A stretch of DNA of 16,660 nucleotides from a bacterium. Lineage in GTDB: Bacteria > Zixibacteria > MSB-5A5 > GN15 > FEB-12. The notes below the pieces were generated by a model. The model saw nothing but the letters and a program-made list of their open reading frames with translations. It made no database searches and was not told where the DNA came from. The translations under genes were made by a program, and so were the position numbers. This document shows positions 6,317-14,478 of the stretch, one piece after another. The stretch covers positions 1-16,660 of the forward strand of contig DAOWIM010000067.1 in assembly GCA_030640905.1 (NCBI GenBank). Reading direction: 5' to 3'. Each line of letters begins with the position of its first letter. Position 1 is the stretch's first letter.

Positions 6317-6430
6317 AGCACTGGCAACTCTGCTCCCAACAGTAGCTTACCACCTCTCGTCGGACCCGGCATCACCTTTGCATAGAGTCGTTTCAGGTTA
6401 GAGTTTTAACGCAAAACCACGGGAGTAGTG

Positions 6431-8500
6431 ATGACCAGGAGATCAGCCAGAAAGAAGAATGAGGATTCTGAACCATTCCTCGATTCTTTCTTTTTTAGGA
6501 GTTCGAGCAAGTTGCTGCTTGGGCTAGTTGTCGCAGTGATTTTTCTCACCCTGGCTCAGTGCACGGTCAAGAAACCTGAGTCGCCAGTCTGGGACACGCA
6601 ACTGACTGTTCCGCTGATAAACCGAACTTATTCGATGGATGAGCTGATCGACAAAATCGATCAGGAGGGTATTGCCATGGATTCGATGGGAAGCATCACC
6701 TACAGCTTCTCAGAGGATCTGGATACGGTCACGTTGGCCTCCGAAGAGTTGTCCTCCTCTGACATCAGTTATTCTCTATCGGAGACACTCGGCGCTATTA
6801 CGATTGACCCGCCTGACGGAGATGTTGCCGTCGTTCCCCTCGCTGGAATTGTCGGGCTGGCAACCTCGTTGCCCGGAGATCAAGCCTCTGTACCAAATGG
6901 AAGCTTCGCGGTTGTCAATGTATTGTCGATTGCATCGACTTTCTCGACGGCTACAATCACCAGCGGTACGGCAGAAATCTATATGGAGAACAACCTCGGT
7001 GTTGATCTGGACACCGTAATAGTCTCGCTGGTCGATGTCAACCTCGGCCTATTGGCCACCGACACCCTGGAGGGCGGTTTACCGGCCTTAGCCACCGATA
7101 CCATATTGCTTGATCTGGCCGGCAATGAGATGACATCGAGTCTCAGACTTGAGTCGCTCTGCCACACGCTCGGAGGATTGGTTACTTCTGCTTCGACACG
7201 CTATATTGAGTCGGAATTGGCCTTCCCCACCCAGATTCAGGTCGTCGAAGCTGTCACCGAAGTGCTCCCATTCACAAAGGAGTTTGCATCACAGGTGGAG
7301 CTGGGTGAGACGGACAGGATCGATACGGCAACACTGGTTGGCGGCAACCTGAATCTGCAGATCAACAACGCCACCAACCTCGACGCTGATCTGATCATCG
7401 CCATCCCAGACTTTGAACTGGCCGGAATGCCGTTGACGGTAACCCGAACCGCCACGGCAAATGCGGTTCAGAATATCGCTATTGATCTTACCGGTTACAA
7501 GATCATCCCCAGCGACCGGACTGTTCCCCAGATACTTGATATCACGGCCTCGGCTGACCTGCCGGGATCGGGAACAACGAAAGTACTGGTAACTCAGAAC
7601 GACTCAATAGCTGTAACGGCCGGTATCACTAACCTGGAATTTGGCTCGGTCACCGGCGTCTTTGATGGCGTAGGCGCTGCCTTCGACGGCATCCAGCAGG
7701 AGATCGAAGTTCCCACCGGGTTTGATGATATTGAGTTGCAGGTAGCTGTGTTGACATTGACAATTGAAAATACGGTCGATCTTCCCGGCGTTCTCAACGT
7801 GCAGCTTACGGGAGACCATGGAAACTTCATCACTCTCAACGGAGCGATTGCCGCCGCTGGTAGCACCAGTTCGACGACAATCCTGACCGTTACCGATTCG
7901 GCCAACTTCCTTGCTCCGATCCCTTCGCAGATAACTGTCTCCGGGTCGGCCACATTTGGCGATGGCGTCTATCAGGGTACACTTGAAGCTGCCGACTTCA
8001 TATCAGCTCATATTGACGTAACCGCGCCGATCTTCATGGTCATTCCCCAATCAGAAATTGACACCGATATCCAGCGTGAGAATATCGATCAGGATGATGT
8101 CGATATCATCACCGATCACCTCAACGAAGCAGTCTTCAGTTACAACGTCATAAGCCAGTTGCCAATTGGGGCCTGTGTTGAGTTCTATCTCGGACCGGAT
8201 TCGGCCACTCTCTTTACCAACTATCAACTGAAGCTGCCGAAGACCGCTGAAGACTCCATCTTCATTCCGGTCGCACCGGTGGATCAGTATGGTGTCGCCT
8301 CGGATACGATATCAACCGGTTTTGTATCGATCAGCCTCGACAGTCTTGACACTCGCGTGCTTGAAAACGACACGCTGTTTATCGGACAGAAAATCACTCT
8401 GCTCGGTTCCAGCGGTCAGGCTGTCAGACTAAGCCAAACAGACTTCATAACCATCATGGCCCGCATCGAAGTGGACTATCGCTTCGACGGCGAGTTTTAA
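6431..8500 (+). CDS. Large putative lipoprotein of unknown function, first gene of operon
   Basis: 689 residues. A basic, polar N-terminal stretch (about 25 residues) precedes a hydrophobic helix (LLLGLVVAVIFLTLAQC). The LAQC ending resembles a lipobox with C44 as lipid site, but glutamine before the cysteine is atypical, so a membrane anchor is the alternative. The mature part begins PVWDTQLTVPLINRTYSMDE, a pattern I associate with FCB-group surface proteins, and continues as a beta-rich, Thr/Asp-rich protein with almost no cysteine. No catalytic motif is recognised. The start is ATG 6431 after the Shine-Dalgarno GGGAG (6421-6425); a GTG directly before it is possible. Only 13 bp separate it from the barrel gene, so the products probably act together at the outer membrane. 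Confidence 0.75.
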   Translation: MTRRSARKKNEDSEPFLDSFFFRSSSKLLLGLVVAVIFLTLAQCTVKKPESPVWDTQLTVPLINRTYSMDELIDKIDQEGIAMDSMGSITYSFSEDLDTVTLASEELSSSDISYSLSETLGAITIDPPDGDVAVVPLAGIVGLATSLPGDQASVPNGSFAVVNVLSIASTFSTATITSGTAEIYMENNLGVDLDTVIVSLVDVNLGLLATDTLEGGLPALATDTILLDLAGNEMTSSLRLESLCHTLGGLVTSASTRYIESELAFPTQIQVVEAVTEVLPFTKEFASQVELGETDRIDTATLVGGNLNLQINNATNLDADLIIAIPDFELAGMPLTVTRTATANAVQNIAIDLTGYKIIPSDRTVPQILDITASADLPGSGTTKVLVTQNDSIAVTAGITNLEFGSVTGVFDGVGAAFDGIQQEIEVPTGFDDIELQVAVLTLTIENTVDLPGVLNVQLTGDHGNFITLNGAIAAAGSTSSTTILTVTDSANFLAPIPSQITVSGSATFGDGVYQGTLEAADFISAHIDVTAPIFMVIPQSEIDTDIQRENIDQDDVDIITDHLNEAVFSYNVISQLPIGACVEFYLGPDSATLFTNYQLKLPKTAEDSIFIPVAPVDQYGVASDTISTGFVSISLDSLDTRVLENDTLFIGQKITLLGSSGQAVRLSQTDFITIMARIEVDYRFDGEF

Positions 8501-8513
8501 CGGGGGATCGATT

Positions 8514-9803
8514 ATGAGACGGTCAAACCAATATCATAAGTGTATCAGGACGTTGCGACCGGTCGCGGTTCTTTCGATCCTGATTATCCTGGCAGCAACA
8601 ACCACGGCCCTCGCCGCCGGTGGTCTCTCTACGGCGCGAAGCGTCGCTATGGGGGGCGCCTACATCGGGCTTGCTTGTGGGTACGATGCCGCCAAGTACA
8701 ATCCGGCCAATCTCGGTTTCATGGAATATCATACAACCGGTATCGAACTGGCCGGGGTAGGCACCAGTATCTCCAACAACTCCTTCACGCTGAATGACTA
8801 CAACACCTATACCGGTGCTTATCTCACCTCGAAGGACAAGCAGGACATTCTGGGTAAGATTCCAAGCGAAGGGTTGAAGCTGGCTATTGATGCCGAAGCA
8901 ACGGCTCTTGGTTTCTCCACTGGTCCCTGGGCGTTGACGACAACCGGTACGGCATCGGCAGCCATTAATCTCAACAAGGACATCGTTGATCTCATCCTCA
9001 ATGGCAACACCGTAGCAGACACCCTCTCGATTCAGGGTTCGTACTCCGATGCTGTCGGCTACGCCTCGGTAGGATTTTCCTACGGTTCGCAAGTTGCCCA
9101 GTGGGGTTCCAAGCGACTATCGGTCGGTGCCACTGCTCGGTACATCAAAGGTCTTGGGATCGAACGTATAATCGAGCTTGAGGGACTGGCCACTACTCAC
9201 GATCTGGGATTTGCCGGACAGGGAGAGGTTATCGCCCAGACAGCCACCGGCGGAAAAGGGTACGCGCTTGATCTCGGTGCGGCGTTGAGAATTGGCAATC
9301 ACCATACGATTGGGTTGAGCATCAGGAATTTCCTTAGTTCGATCACGTGGAACAAAGATACCGAGGAGCACGGCTACATTTTCCAATTCGACAGCATGAC
9401 GGTTGATAACTCCGATGACGATGAGATCATCAACTCCACAGAATACACTGAGGATATCCCATCGTTTAAGACGACTCTCCCCTCGGAAATGACGTTGGGG
9501 TTTGCCAAGACATCCGGCAATTTCATCTGGGCAATCGACTACATTCAGGGGTTCCGCAAGGAAGCCGCCGGCGCCTCTACCAAACCACGCATGGCTCTGG
9601 GAATCGAGTGGTCGCCTATCAGCTTCATGCCGTTCCGCGCCGGGTTGTCTACCGGTGGCAATCGTAATTCGGCGTTCTCATTCGGATCGGGCTTCGAGAT
9701 ATCTGCCTTCTATCTGGATTTCGCCGCCGTTATCGGTTCCTCGTTCTCGGGCTATTCGTCCAAGGGCGCCGACCTGGCCATCTCAACCGGTCTGAACTTC
9801 TAA
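8514..9803 (+). CDS. Outer-membrane beta-barrel protein (DUF5723/FadL-like)
   Basis: 429 residues. A signal peptide is visible (basic start, then VLSILIILAATTTALAA), followed by GGLSTARSVAMGGAYIGLA and YDAAKYNPANLGF. This MGGA...NPAN pattern is typical of FadL-like and DUF5723-type outer-membrane barrels in FCB bacteria. Alternating amphipathic strands continue to the C terminus, which ends in an aromatic residue (ISTGLNF), as expected for insertion by the BAM machinery. The start follows a GGGGGA Shine-Dalgarno sequence (8502-8507). It sits between the lipoprotein and protease genes with gaps of 13 and 16 bp, so all three are probably co-transcribed. Whether it is a pore, an uptake channel or a secretion or anchoring partner cannot be told from sequence. 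Confidence 0.75.
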   Translation: MRRSNQYHKCIRTLRPVAVLSILIILAATTTALAAGGLSTARSVAMGGAYIGLACGYDAAKYNPANLGFMEYHTTGIELAGVGTSISNNSFTLNDYNTYTGAYLTSKDKQDILGKIPSEGLKLAIDAEATALGFSTGPWALTTTGTASAAINLNKDIVDLILNGNTVADTLSIQGSYSDAVGYASVGFSYGSQVAQWGSKRLSVGATARYIKGLGIERIIELEGLATTHDLGFAGQGEVIAQTATGGKGYALDLGAALRIGNHHTIGLSIRNFLSSITWNKDTEEHGYIFQFDSMTVDNSDDDEIINSTEYTEDIPSFKTTLPSEMTLGFAKTSGNFIWAIDYIQGFRKEAAGASTKPRMALGIEWSPISFMPFRAGLSTGGNRNSAFSFGSGFEISAFYLDFAAVIGSSFSGYSSKGADLAISTGLNF

Positions 9804-9819
9804 GGCGAGTAGAGCAATC

Positions 9820-11550
9820 ATGCGGAATGCGGCCACGACATACGAAAGCTGGAAAAGTCTTCTCCTGTGTTACCTCCTGCTGATGGCAGGCGTGGGCGGC
9901 GCTTTGGCGGCGCCGCCCCACCCCGAACAGGTGACGCAAATCGCTGCCGGCAAAGCGACCGCACCGTATTATCTATCGCATCTGGATGAACTCAGGGATC
10001 GGGGTTTTAACGCTCCCTACAACCCCTGTGTCAATAAATTCGACGACCAACCACTATCGCTGTCACCCGTCGCAGGCAGCACTGTCAACATGCTTGCGGT
10101 CGTGGTGGACTTCTCCGATCATCCTCGTTCGGTAAATGCCACCTTCTTCGACACATTGATTTTCGGCGAGGAAGGAATGACCGTACGAGACTACTACCAC
10201 GAGATATCGTTCGGTCAGATTGACCTGACCGCTGCGGACAAACCTTCATCTATCGGCTGGATAACAGCACCTCAGACGTACAGCTATTATGTAGACGGTC
10301 AGAATGGTACGGGCAACTATCCACGCAATACCCAGAAACTTGTTGAAGATGTCGTTGATCTGATCGACGCTACTGTTGATTTTTCCCGGTACGACAATGA
10401 TGGCGACGGTTTTGTTGATAACCTGATGGTAATTCACAGTGGTGTCGGCGCCGAATACACAGGTGGCTCCAGTGATGAAATCTGGTCACACAAGTACGCC
10501 ATCACACCGAGGAAAAAAGATGGCGTCTACATCAGTACCTACACCGTTCAACCAGAATACTGGTCAACACCGGGCGATATGACAATCGGCGTCTATGTGC
10601 ACGAACTCGGCCATGTCTTTGGTCTGCCCGATCTCTACGATACCGACTACTCATCAAAAGGAATCGGCAAGTGGGGGGTGATGTCGTACGGAAGTTGGAA
10701 TGGTCCGCGAGGCCAGGGCGGTTCACCGGCTCATCCGTGTGCGTGGAGTCGAGTCGCACTGGGCGTGGCTACTGTCCAGACTGTAACGCAGAGCACTCAC
10801 AGTCAGATTATATCCGATGTGGAAACCTCAGGACAGGTCTTTAAGATCCCCTCGGCAGTCGGCGGAGGGAACGAGTACTTCCTGGTGGAGTACCGCAAGA
10901 AGACTTTGTACGATTCGTACCTTCCCGGCGAAGGTTTGTTGGTATGGCATATCGACGAGAGCAAAAGCAGTAACCGCTCAGAGTGGTGGCCCGAAGCCGG
11001 GCAAACCAGCCACTACAAAGTAGCCCTTGAGCAGGCAGATGGTGATTTCGACATGGAAATGAATTACAATCACGGCGACGCCGGTGATCCCTTCCCCGGA
11101 TCAAGCGGCACAACAAGTTTCAACGCATCCGGTAGCCCTTCAAGTCTGAGTTACGGTGGACAGACCACCGGTGTAGCTATCGAAAACATCTCCGTTTCTG
11201 CCAACGAGGCCGAAGCTGACTTGATCGTAGACGAAAGTGCGATCGCAGCCGGGCAACCAACTCAGATTCCACAGAGTATCGAATTGGCGCAAAATTACCC
11301 GAATCCGTTTAACCCCGTCACGACAATTCGCTTCTCCAATCAATTCGATGCTCAGGTCAAGCTGGAGATAATAAATATCCTTGGACAAAATGTCGCCACC
11401 ATTCTGGACGAGTATCTTTCGGCGGGGAACCACAGTGTCATATGGGAAGCCTGCGACGACGGCGGCGCACCAGTTGCGTCGGGTGTCTATTTCTACAAGT
11501 TGTCGGCGGGTAAACAAAGAGCAACAAAGCGGATGCTGCTGGTCAGATAG
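9820..11550 (+). CDS. Secreted M6-family metalloprotease with C-terminal sorting (FlgD/T9SS-like) domain
   Basis: 576 residues. A signal peptide ends near AGVGGALA-AP. The catalytic domain contains the zinc site HELGHVFGLPD, with H261, E262 and H265 and the downstream D271, followed by a Met-turn-like WGVMSYGSW (M288). This is the M6 (immune inhibitor A-like) arrangement, active on extracellular proteins; a calcium-type DNDGDGFVDN loop lies before it. The C-terminal 85 or so residues start at SIELAQNYPNPFNPVTTIRF and end GVYFYKLSAGKQRATKRMLL, the FlgD-Ig/type A sorting module that in T9SS-bearing phyla directs export and surface attachment. It is the last gene of the operon. The physiological substrate is unknown. 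Processing of the upstream lipoprotein or the barrel's passenger is only a possibility. Confidence 0.88.
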   Translation: MRNAATTYESWKSLLLCYLLLMAGVGGALAAPPHPEQVTQIAAGKATAPYYLSHLDELRDRGFNAPYNPCVNKFDDQPLSLSPVAGSTVNMLAVVVDFSDHPRSVNATFFDTLIFGEEGMTVRDYYHEISFGQIDLTAADKPSSIGWITAPQTYSYYVDGQNGTGNYPRNTQKLVEDVVDLIDATVDFSRYDNDGDGFVDNLMVIHSGVGAEYTGGSSDEIWSHKYAITPRKKDGVYISTYTVQPEYWSTPGDMTIGVYVHELGHVFGLPDLYDTDYSSKGIGKWGVMSYGSWNGPRGQGGSPAHPCAWSRVALGVATVQTVTQSTHSQIISDVETSGQVFKIPSAVGGGNEYFLVEYRKKTLYDSYLPGEGLLVWHIDESKSSNRSEWWPEAGQTSHYKVALEQADGDFDMEMNYNHGDAGDPFPGSSGTTSFNASGSPSSLSYGGQTTGVAIENISVSANEAEADLIVDESAIAAGQPTQIPQSIELAQNYPNPFNPVTTIRFSNQFDAQVKLEIINILGQNVATILDEYLSAGNHSVIWEACDDGGAPVASGVYFYKLSAGKQRATKRMLLVR

Positions 11551-11603
11551 ACAGATAGATCCTTCAGGATTGACAGACTACCCCCCCAGCATATCTGCAT
11601 AGA

Positions 11604-11627
11604 ATCCGATCCTGCGTAGGGCCGGAT
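11604..11627. terminator. Weak terminator-like hairpin between convergent genes
   Basis: ATCCG (11604-11608) pairs with CGGAT (11623-11627), continued after one mismatch by TCCT/AGGG around a GCGT loop. It lies between the protease stop and the stop of the converging zinc-ribbon gene. The following ATTTC is not a proper T-run, so termination is uncertain. Confidence 0.3.
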
Positions 11628-11639
11628 ATTTCACTCGGA

Positions 11640-11852
11640 TCAGTCTGAGAAACCGGAACCTGATGCTACCGGTGTGCCGATATCTCGCTGATCCCTCTGC
11701 ATTTTTTTGTATTGCGTATGACAACTCTTACACCGTTTTGGTTCCTCGGTGTACCCACGCTCTACAAAGTACTGCTGTGCGGCCGAAGTAAATACAAATT
11801 CCTCTTTGCATTCACTGCATATAAGAAACTTCGGCTCAAAACCGTTAGTCAT
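11640..11852 (-). CDS. Small zinc-ribbon protein
   Basis: 70 residues. Four cysteines in two CxxC pairs (C12-S-E-C15 and C41-K-S-C44) are spaced as a zinc ribbon. The sequence between them (EEFVFTSAAQQYFVERGY, then EPKRC) matches the short probable zinc-ribbon family (PF13451-like) found alone in many bacteria. The C-terminal tail after KKMQRD is polar and probably disordered. The molecular role of this family is not established; nucleic-acid binding is a guess. The start is well supported by an AGGAGGGGGG ribosome binding site 4 bases upstream, but that site is partly buried in the hairpin at 11862-11903. Transcription converges on the M6 protease operon. Confidence 0.8.
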   Translation of the reverse strand: MTNGFEPKFLICSECKEEFVFTSAAQQYFVERGYTEEPKRCKSCHTQYKKMQRDQRDIGTPVASGSGFSD

Positions 11853-11861
11853 GAATCCCCC

Positions 11862-11903
11862 CTCCTATTCAAATAGAACAACTTCCCTGTTCTTCGATAG
11901 GAG
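11862..11903 (-). promoter_or_regulatory. Hairpin masking the zinc-ribbon ribosome binding site
   Basis: On the minus-strand RNA, CTCCTAT (11903-11897) pairs exactly with ATAGGAG (11868-11862), which is the start of the Shine-Dalgarno run. Between them AGAACA (11893-11888) pairs exactly with TGTTCT (11880-11875) around a 7-nt loop. The result is a 13-bp two-tier stem with an asymmetric 3/6-nt internal loop. It would limit ribosome access unless melted or remodelled, as in an RNA thermometer or a translational repressor site. Which trigger applies is unknown. Confidence 0.6.
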
Positions 11904-11945
11904 AAAACGGTTATTGGCTATATTTCCATATTATTATATTGAGTA

Positions 11946-11974
11946 TAAATACCGACGCAACAACGAAGAGTCAA
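11946..11974 (-). promoter_or_regulatory. Promoter of the zinc-ribbon gene
   Basis: On the minus strand, TTGACT (11974-11969), a 17-bp spacer and TATTTA (11951-11946) make a sigma70-type promoter, preceded by a T-rich tract resembling an UP element. The predicted start near 11940 gives a 5' UTR of about 88 nt containing the hairpin at 11862-11903. MITE copy 2 begins 28 bp upstream of the -35 box. Confidence 0.65.
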
Positions 11975-12001
11975 CTGAAAAAAAGAAAAAAGGTAGCATT
12001 A

Positions 12002-12167
12002 GCAGGTTGTTAAAAAAGTGTTCTTGCTATGAGTTTACTGTAACGTGCAGTAGAGGACGGGCGACATAAAGCCGCCCTCTACGCGGAACGACAGCCCCTC
12101 ATCGCGTAGCGGCGGGCCTTGTGTCCACCGTCATAGCGCCGCTATAAGGAGTTTTTCAACAGCCTGC
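12002..12167. mobile_element. MITE-like element, copy 2
   Basis: A 166-bp element, same orientation as 5052-5216. The left end GCAGGTTGTTAAAAAA and the right end (reverse complement GCAGGCTGTTGAAAAA) form inverted termini with two mismatches. The inversion extends outwards: ATTA precedes the left end and TAAT follows the right end. TA on both sides could be a TA target duplication, but copy 1 lacks it on the left. The internal stems of copy 1 are kept, and ATAGCG-C-CGCTAT has changed only in the central base. The right terminus supplies the last base of the stop codon of the neighbouring protease gene. Confidence 0.8.
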
Positions 12168-14209
12168 TAATACGGATTACAGTGTGGCGGGTCACCTTGG
12201 CCAAAAAGGTACTCAACAGTCGCCGATATGTCTGAGATGTTGACCTGGCCGTTGCAGTTGAAGTCACCCGCATCTAAAACCGGAATTGGTTCCGGCCCCA
12301 GCGGGAGGCCAAAAAGAAACCCCACAAGATAAGTAACATCGCTTATGTTGATACTCCCGGAGAAGTTGGCGTCACCAGTCTGAAGCACCACTTGAGCTGT
12401 CGCAACGACCGAATCGACAATATCCGAATTCCCCCATGAGACAGCCTTGAAATTCAGTTGCGTTGTCGAGGCAAGTGGTGTTCCCTGCGGCGGGTTCACC
12501 GGCACATAAATGGTCGTATCCTGACCCGAGGCCAACGATTTTGAGATGGTGTCAACCTCCACCCAACCTTCGGCATCAGATACAATCATGTCAACAATAT
12601 CGTAGACAGCAGCAACGTTCTTTACGTAATAACCAAGCTCGACCGCTCCCCCAGAGTAAACAACAGGCGATGAAACCAGCTCCGACTCGATGGCATATTC
12701 CAAGTATTCTTCGGCGCTATAGGAAAAATTGGCACCGCTGGAGAATTCCGTCAAATTGATCCCAACTAACGTCGCCTTCTCAAGAAACGAGTAATCCGCA
12801 ATAACAATTTCTCCCTCCGCAGTCGTCGGATCAAGTTGCAGCTTCATAAACTCGTGACTGTTGCTTGAGAAAGATTTGATGAGATAGGCTGCCCACTGAC
12901 GTGAATCGGCGCCGTCAAATGTAACACGGAGACCATCTTCAGTACCATTGGGAATAAAGCTGACATAGCAGGCCGCGTACCCCGCAGGACTCTTCGGCGA
13001 GTTCTGCAACGGGGTCGGCAGATAGGTGTGCGAACGACCGATTGTGACGTGCAGGTAATCCGAACCTTCTTCGTAGTGCAGGCCGTCGTCACGAGAAGCC
13101 GTCGCGTAGTTCCAGGTGGCAAATTCGGCAAATGCCGAATCCTGCGTCCACCCGTATCGTCCTTCAAGAGTATCGCCGGTCGCCTCAAAAACGGTAGGAG
13201 AATAGCGAGCACCTTCCCAGATAGCCCGCATCATTGAAGTGTCGAACTTCTCTGCCAGAAACATGCCCCAGATAAAAGCTGAGTAGGCGTGAAACGTATT
13301 CTCCATCAATGACTTTTCCGGGGTTACAAAGAAACTGCCCATATAGTTGTAGTTGTCATTGACGTGGTCAAAGACGATATCTTCCATGTAAACGGCATCC
13401 AGTTCCATAAACCAGAGATCTTCAGAGGCATCGTAGGCGTATTGAACGGCATGATGGAACTCGTGCGCAGCGGTCGCTTTGGCGGCTCCCTGCCATTGGC
13501 CCTCCGGGTCGTCATTGGGAGGGAATCCGATGAAATTACGATGAAAAGACACGTAGCTAGTATAGTCGAACCAGGGTTCCGGACCCTCCATTTCTCCTTG
13601 CGTATACCCGTAATAGTCCATCTCTTCAAAATAAACATCATACTTGCTGTCTCCGCCTAATCCATTATCAGAGGGAGGTGAGAGATAGCCCTGAGTGTTA
13701 TGAACCGTCCAAGAAGTATCACAGTAGGAGGCGCACTTTTCGATATAGTCGGGTATGCCGTTAGAATTGGCATCGGCAGTGGGCACAGCGTCGGTTCCCT
13801 CTATGTCGTAGTGAAGTAGAAAAAAGCCCGACGGAGACGCGTAAGTGTATTCTCCCGGTGGTCGGGTAATAGCGGCACTCACGGCAAGACGTGTTGATGG
13901 CAACAGTTGATCCCAGGCTATACGAATGTCCCTGAGAGCCATAGTGGCCGATCTGAGACCCGCAGGCGAGATCTCGGCAATATCAACCTGATACTTGACC
14001 GGCAGTTCGGTCGGTTTTTTAATTGCCTTGATCTGGAGCAGAACTTTTTCATCGAGGGTAAGTTGCCCTGCTTTGAAGTCGCGTTCGATAGCTGAGAGAG
14101 GATCAATCCGATACGGCGCTGATTCGGCCTGAAGAGACCCAACTGCCAGCACAACAGTTATCATTAGAAAGATAGCAACGAACACTTTGTCTCGACAAAA
14201 AACTTTCAT
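12167..14209 (-). CDS. Secreted metalloprotease (MXAN_6640-like) with C-terminal dockerin-like repeats
   Basis: 680 residues. A signal peptide is clear (MKVFCRDKVFVAIFLMITVVLAVGSLQA-ES from here, shown by its basic start and hydrophobic core). The central domain has the zinc motif HEFHH (H249, E250, H253) followed by WFMELDAVYMED, as in the MXAN_6640-type putative metalloproteases. A calcium-type DANSNGIPDYIE loop lies before it. After beta-rich domains, the last 70 or so residues contain two EF-hand-like repeats, GDANFSGSINISDV (D613) and GDFNCNGQVNISDI, typical of type I dockerin modules. No cohesin is present here, so its partner is unknown. ATG 14209 is preferred because GGAG lies 9 bases upstream; in-frame ATGs at 14224 and 14230 are alternatives. 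The stop TAG is completed by the MITE end. Confidence 0.82.
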   Translation of the reverse strand: MKVFCRDKVFVAIFLMITVVLAVGSLQAESAPYRIDPLSAIERDFKAGQLTLDEKVLLQIKAIKKPTELPVKYQVDIAEISPAGLRSATMALRDIRIAWDQLLPSTRLAVSAAITRPPGEYTYASPSGFFLLHYDIEGTDAVPTADANSNGIPDYIEKCASYCDTSWTVHNTQGYLSPPSDNGLGGDSKYDVYFEEMDYYGYTQGEMEGPEPWFDYTSYVSFHRNFIGFPPNDDPEGQWQGAAKATAAHEFHHAVQYAYDASEDLWFMELDAVYMEDIVFDHVNDNYNYMGSFFVTPEKSLMENTFHAYSAFIWGMFLAEKFDTSMMRAIWEGARYSPTVFEATGDTLEGRYGWTQDSAFAEFATWNYATASRDDGLHYEEGSDYLHVTIGRSHTYLPTPLQNSPKSPAGYAACYVSFIPNGTEDGLRVTFDGADSRQWAAYLIKSFSSNSHEFMKLQLDPTTAEGEIVIADYSFLEKATLVGINLTEFSSGANFSYSAEEYLEYAIESELVSSPVVYSGGAVELGYYVKNVAAVYDIVDMIVSDAEGWVEVDTISKSLASGQDTTIYVPVNPPQGTPLASTTQLNFKAVSWGNSDIVDSVVATAQVVLQTGDANFSGSINISDVTYLVGFLFGLPLGPEPIPVLDAGDFNCNGQVNISDISATVEYLFGQGDPPHCNPY

Positions 14210-14478
14210 TGTTGTTAGCTCCATGACCATAACGTAGTCATGTTATCGGTTACAGTTGACTGGTTCTGAATCAAGCGCCGGGAACCTTCGGGACATATCC
14301 TAAGGCGAACGGTTTGTTGATCCTGCGCGCCCGGAAAAGGCGACCCACAGCATAAAAAATCAGAATCGTTTTCTTGTCCCGGCGGTAACAGCGAGTAAGA
14401 ACATCTGAAACCAGAGGCAACCTCTTTTGGCTCACCACCTGACTCCACACTTATACTATAATTTATTGAATTATATCA
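14210..14478 (-). promoter_or_regulatory. Promoter and long leader of the dockerin protease gene
   Basis: On the minus strand an extended -10, TGATATAAT (14478-14470), overlaps the TGA stop codon of the upstream Omp85 gene; no good -35 accompanies it, though TTGACA is present at 14487-14482 in an unusable position. Starting near 14463, the 5' leader would be about 250 nt. It contains a small AGAGG-TTG-CCTCT stem but no riboswitch class I can name. No terminator for the Omp85 gene is evident, so read-through is also possible. Confidence 0.4.

Noticed and set aside
8523..9092. 189-codon minus-strand frame
   Set aside because: It is a shadow antisense to the outer-membrane barrel gene, with no recognisable domain and no ribosome binding site context.
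5052..12167. Composite transposon bounded by the two MITE copies
   Set aside because: The copies are non-coding, about 91% identical and bracket ordinary-looking genes with host-like composition; no transposase or common target duplication supports joint movement.
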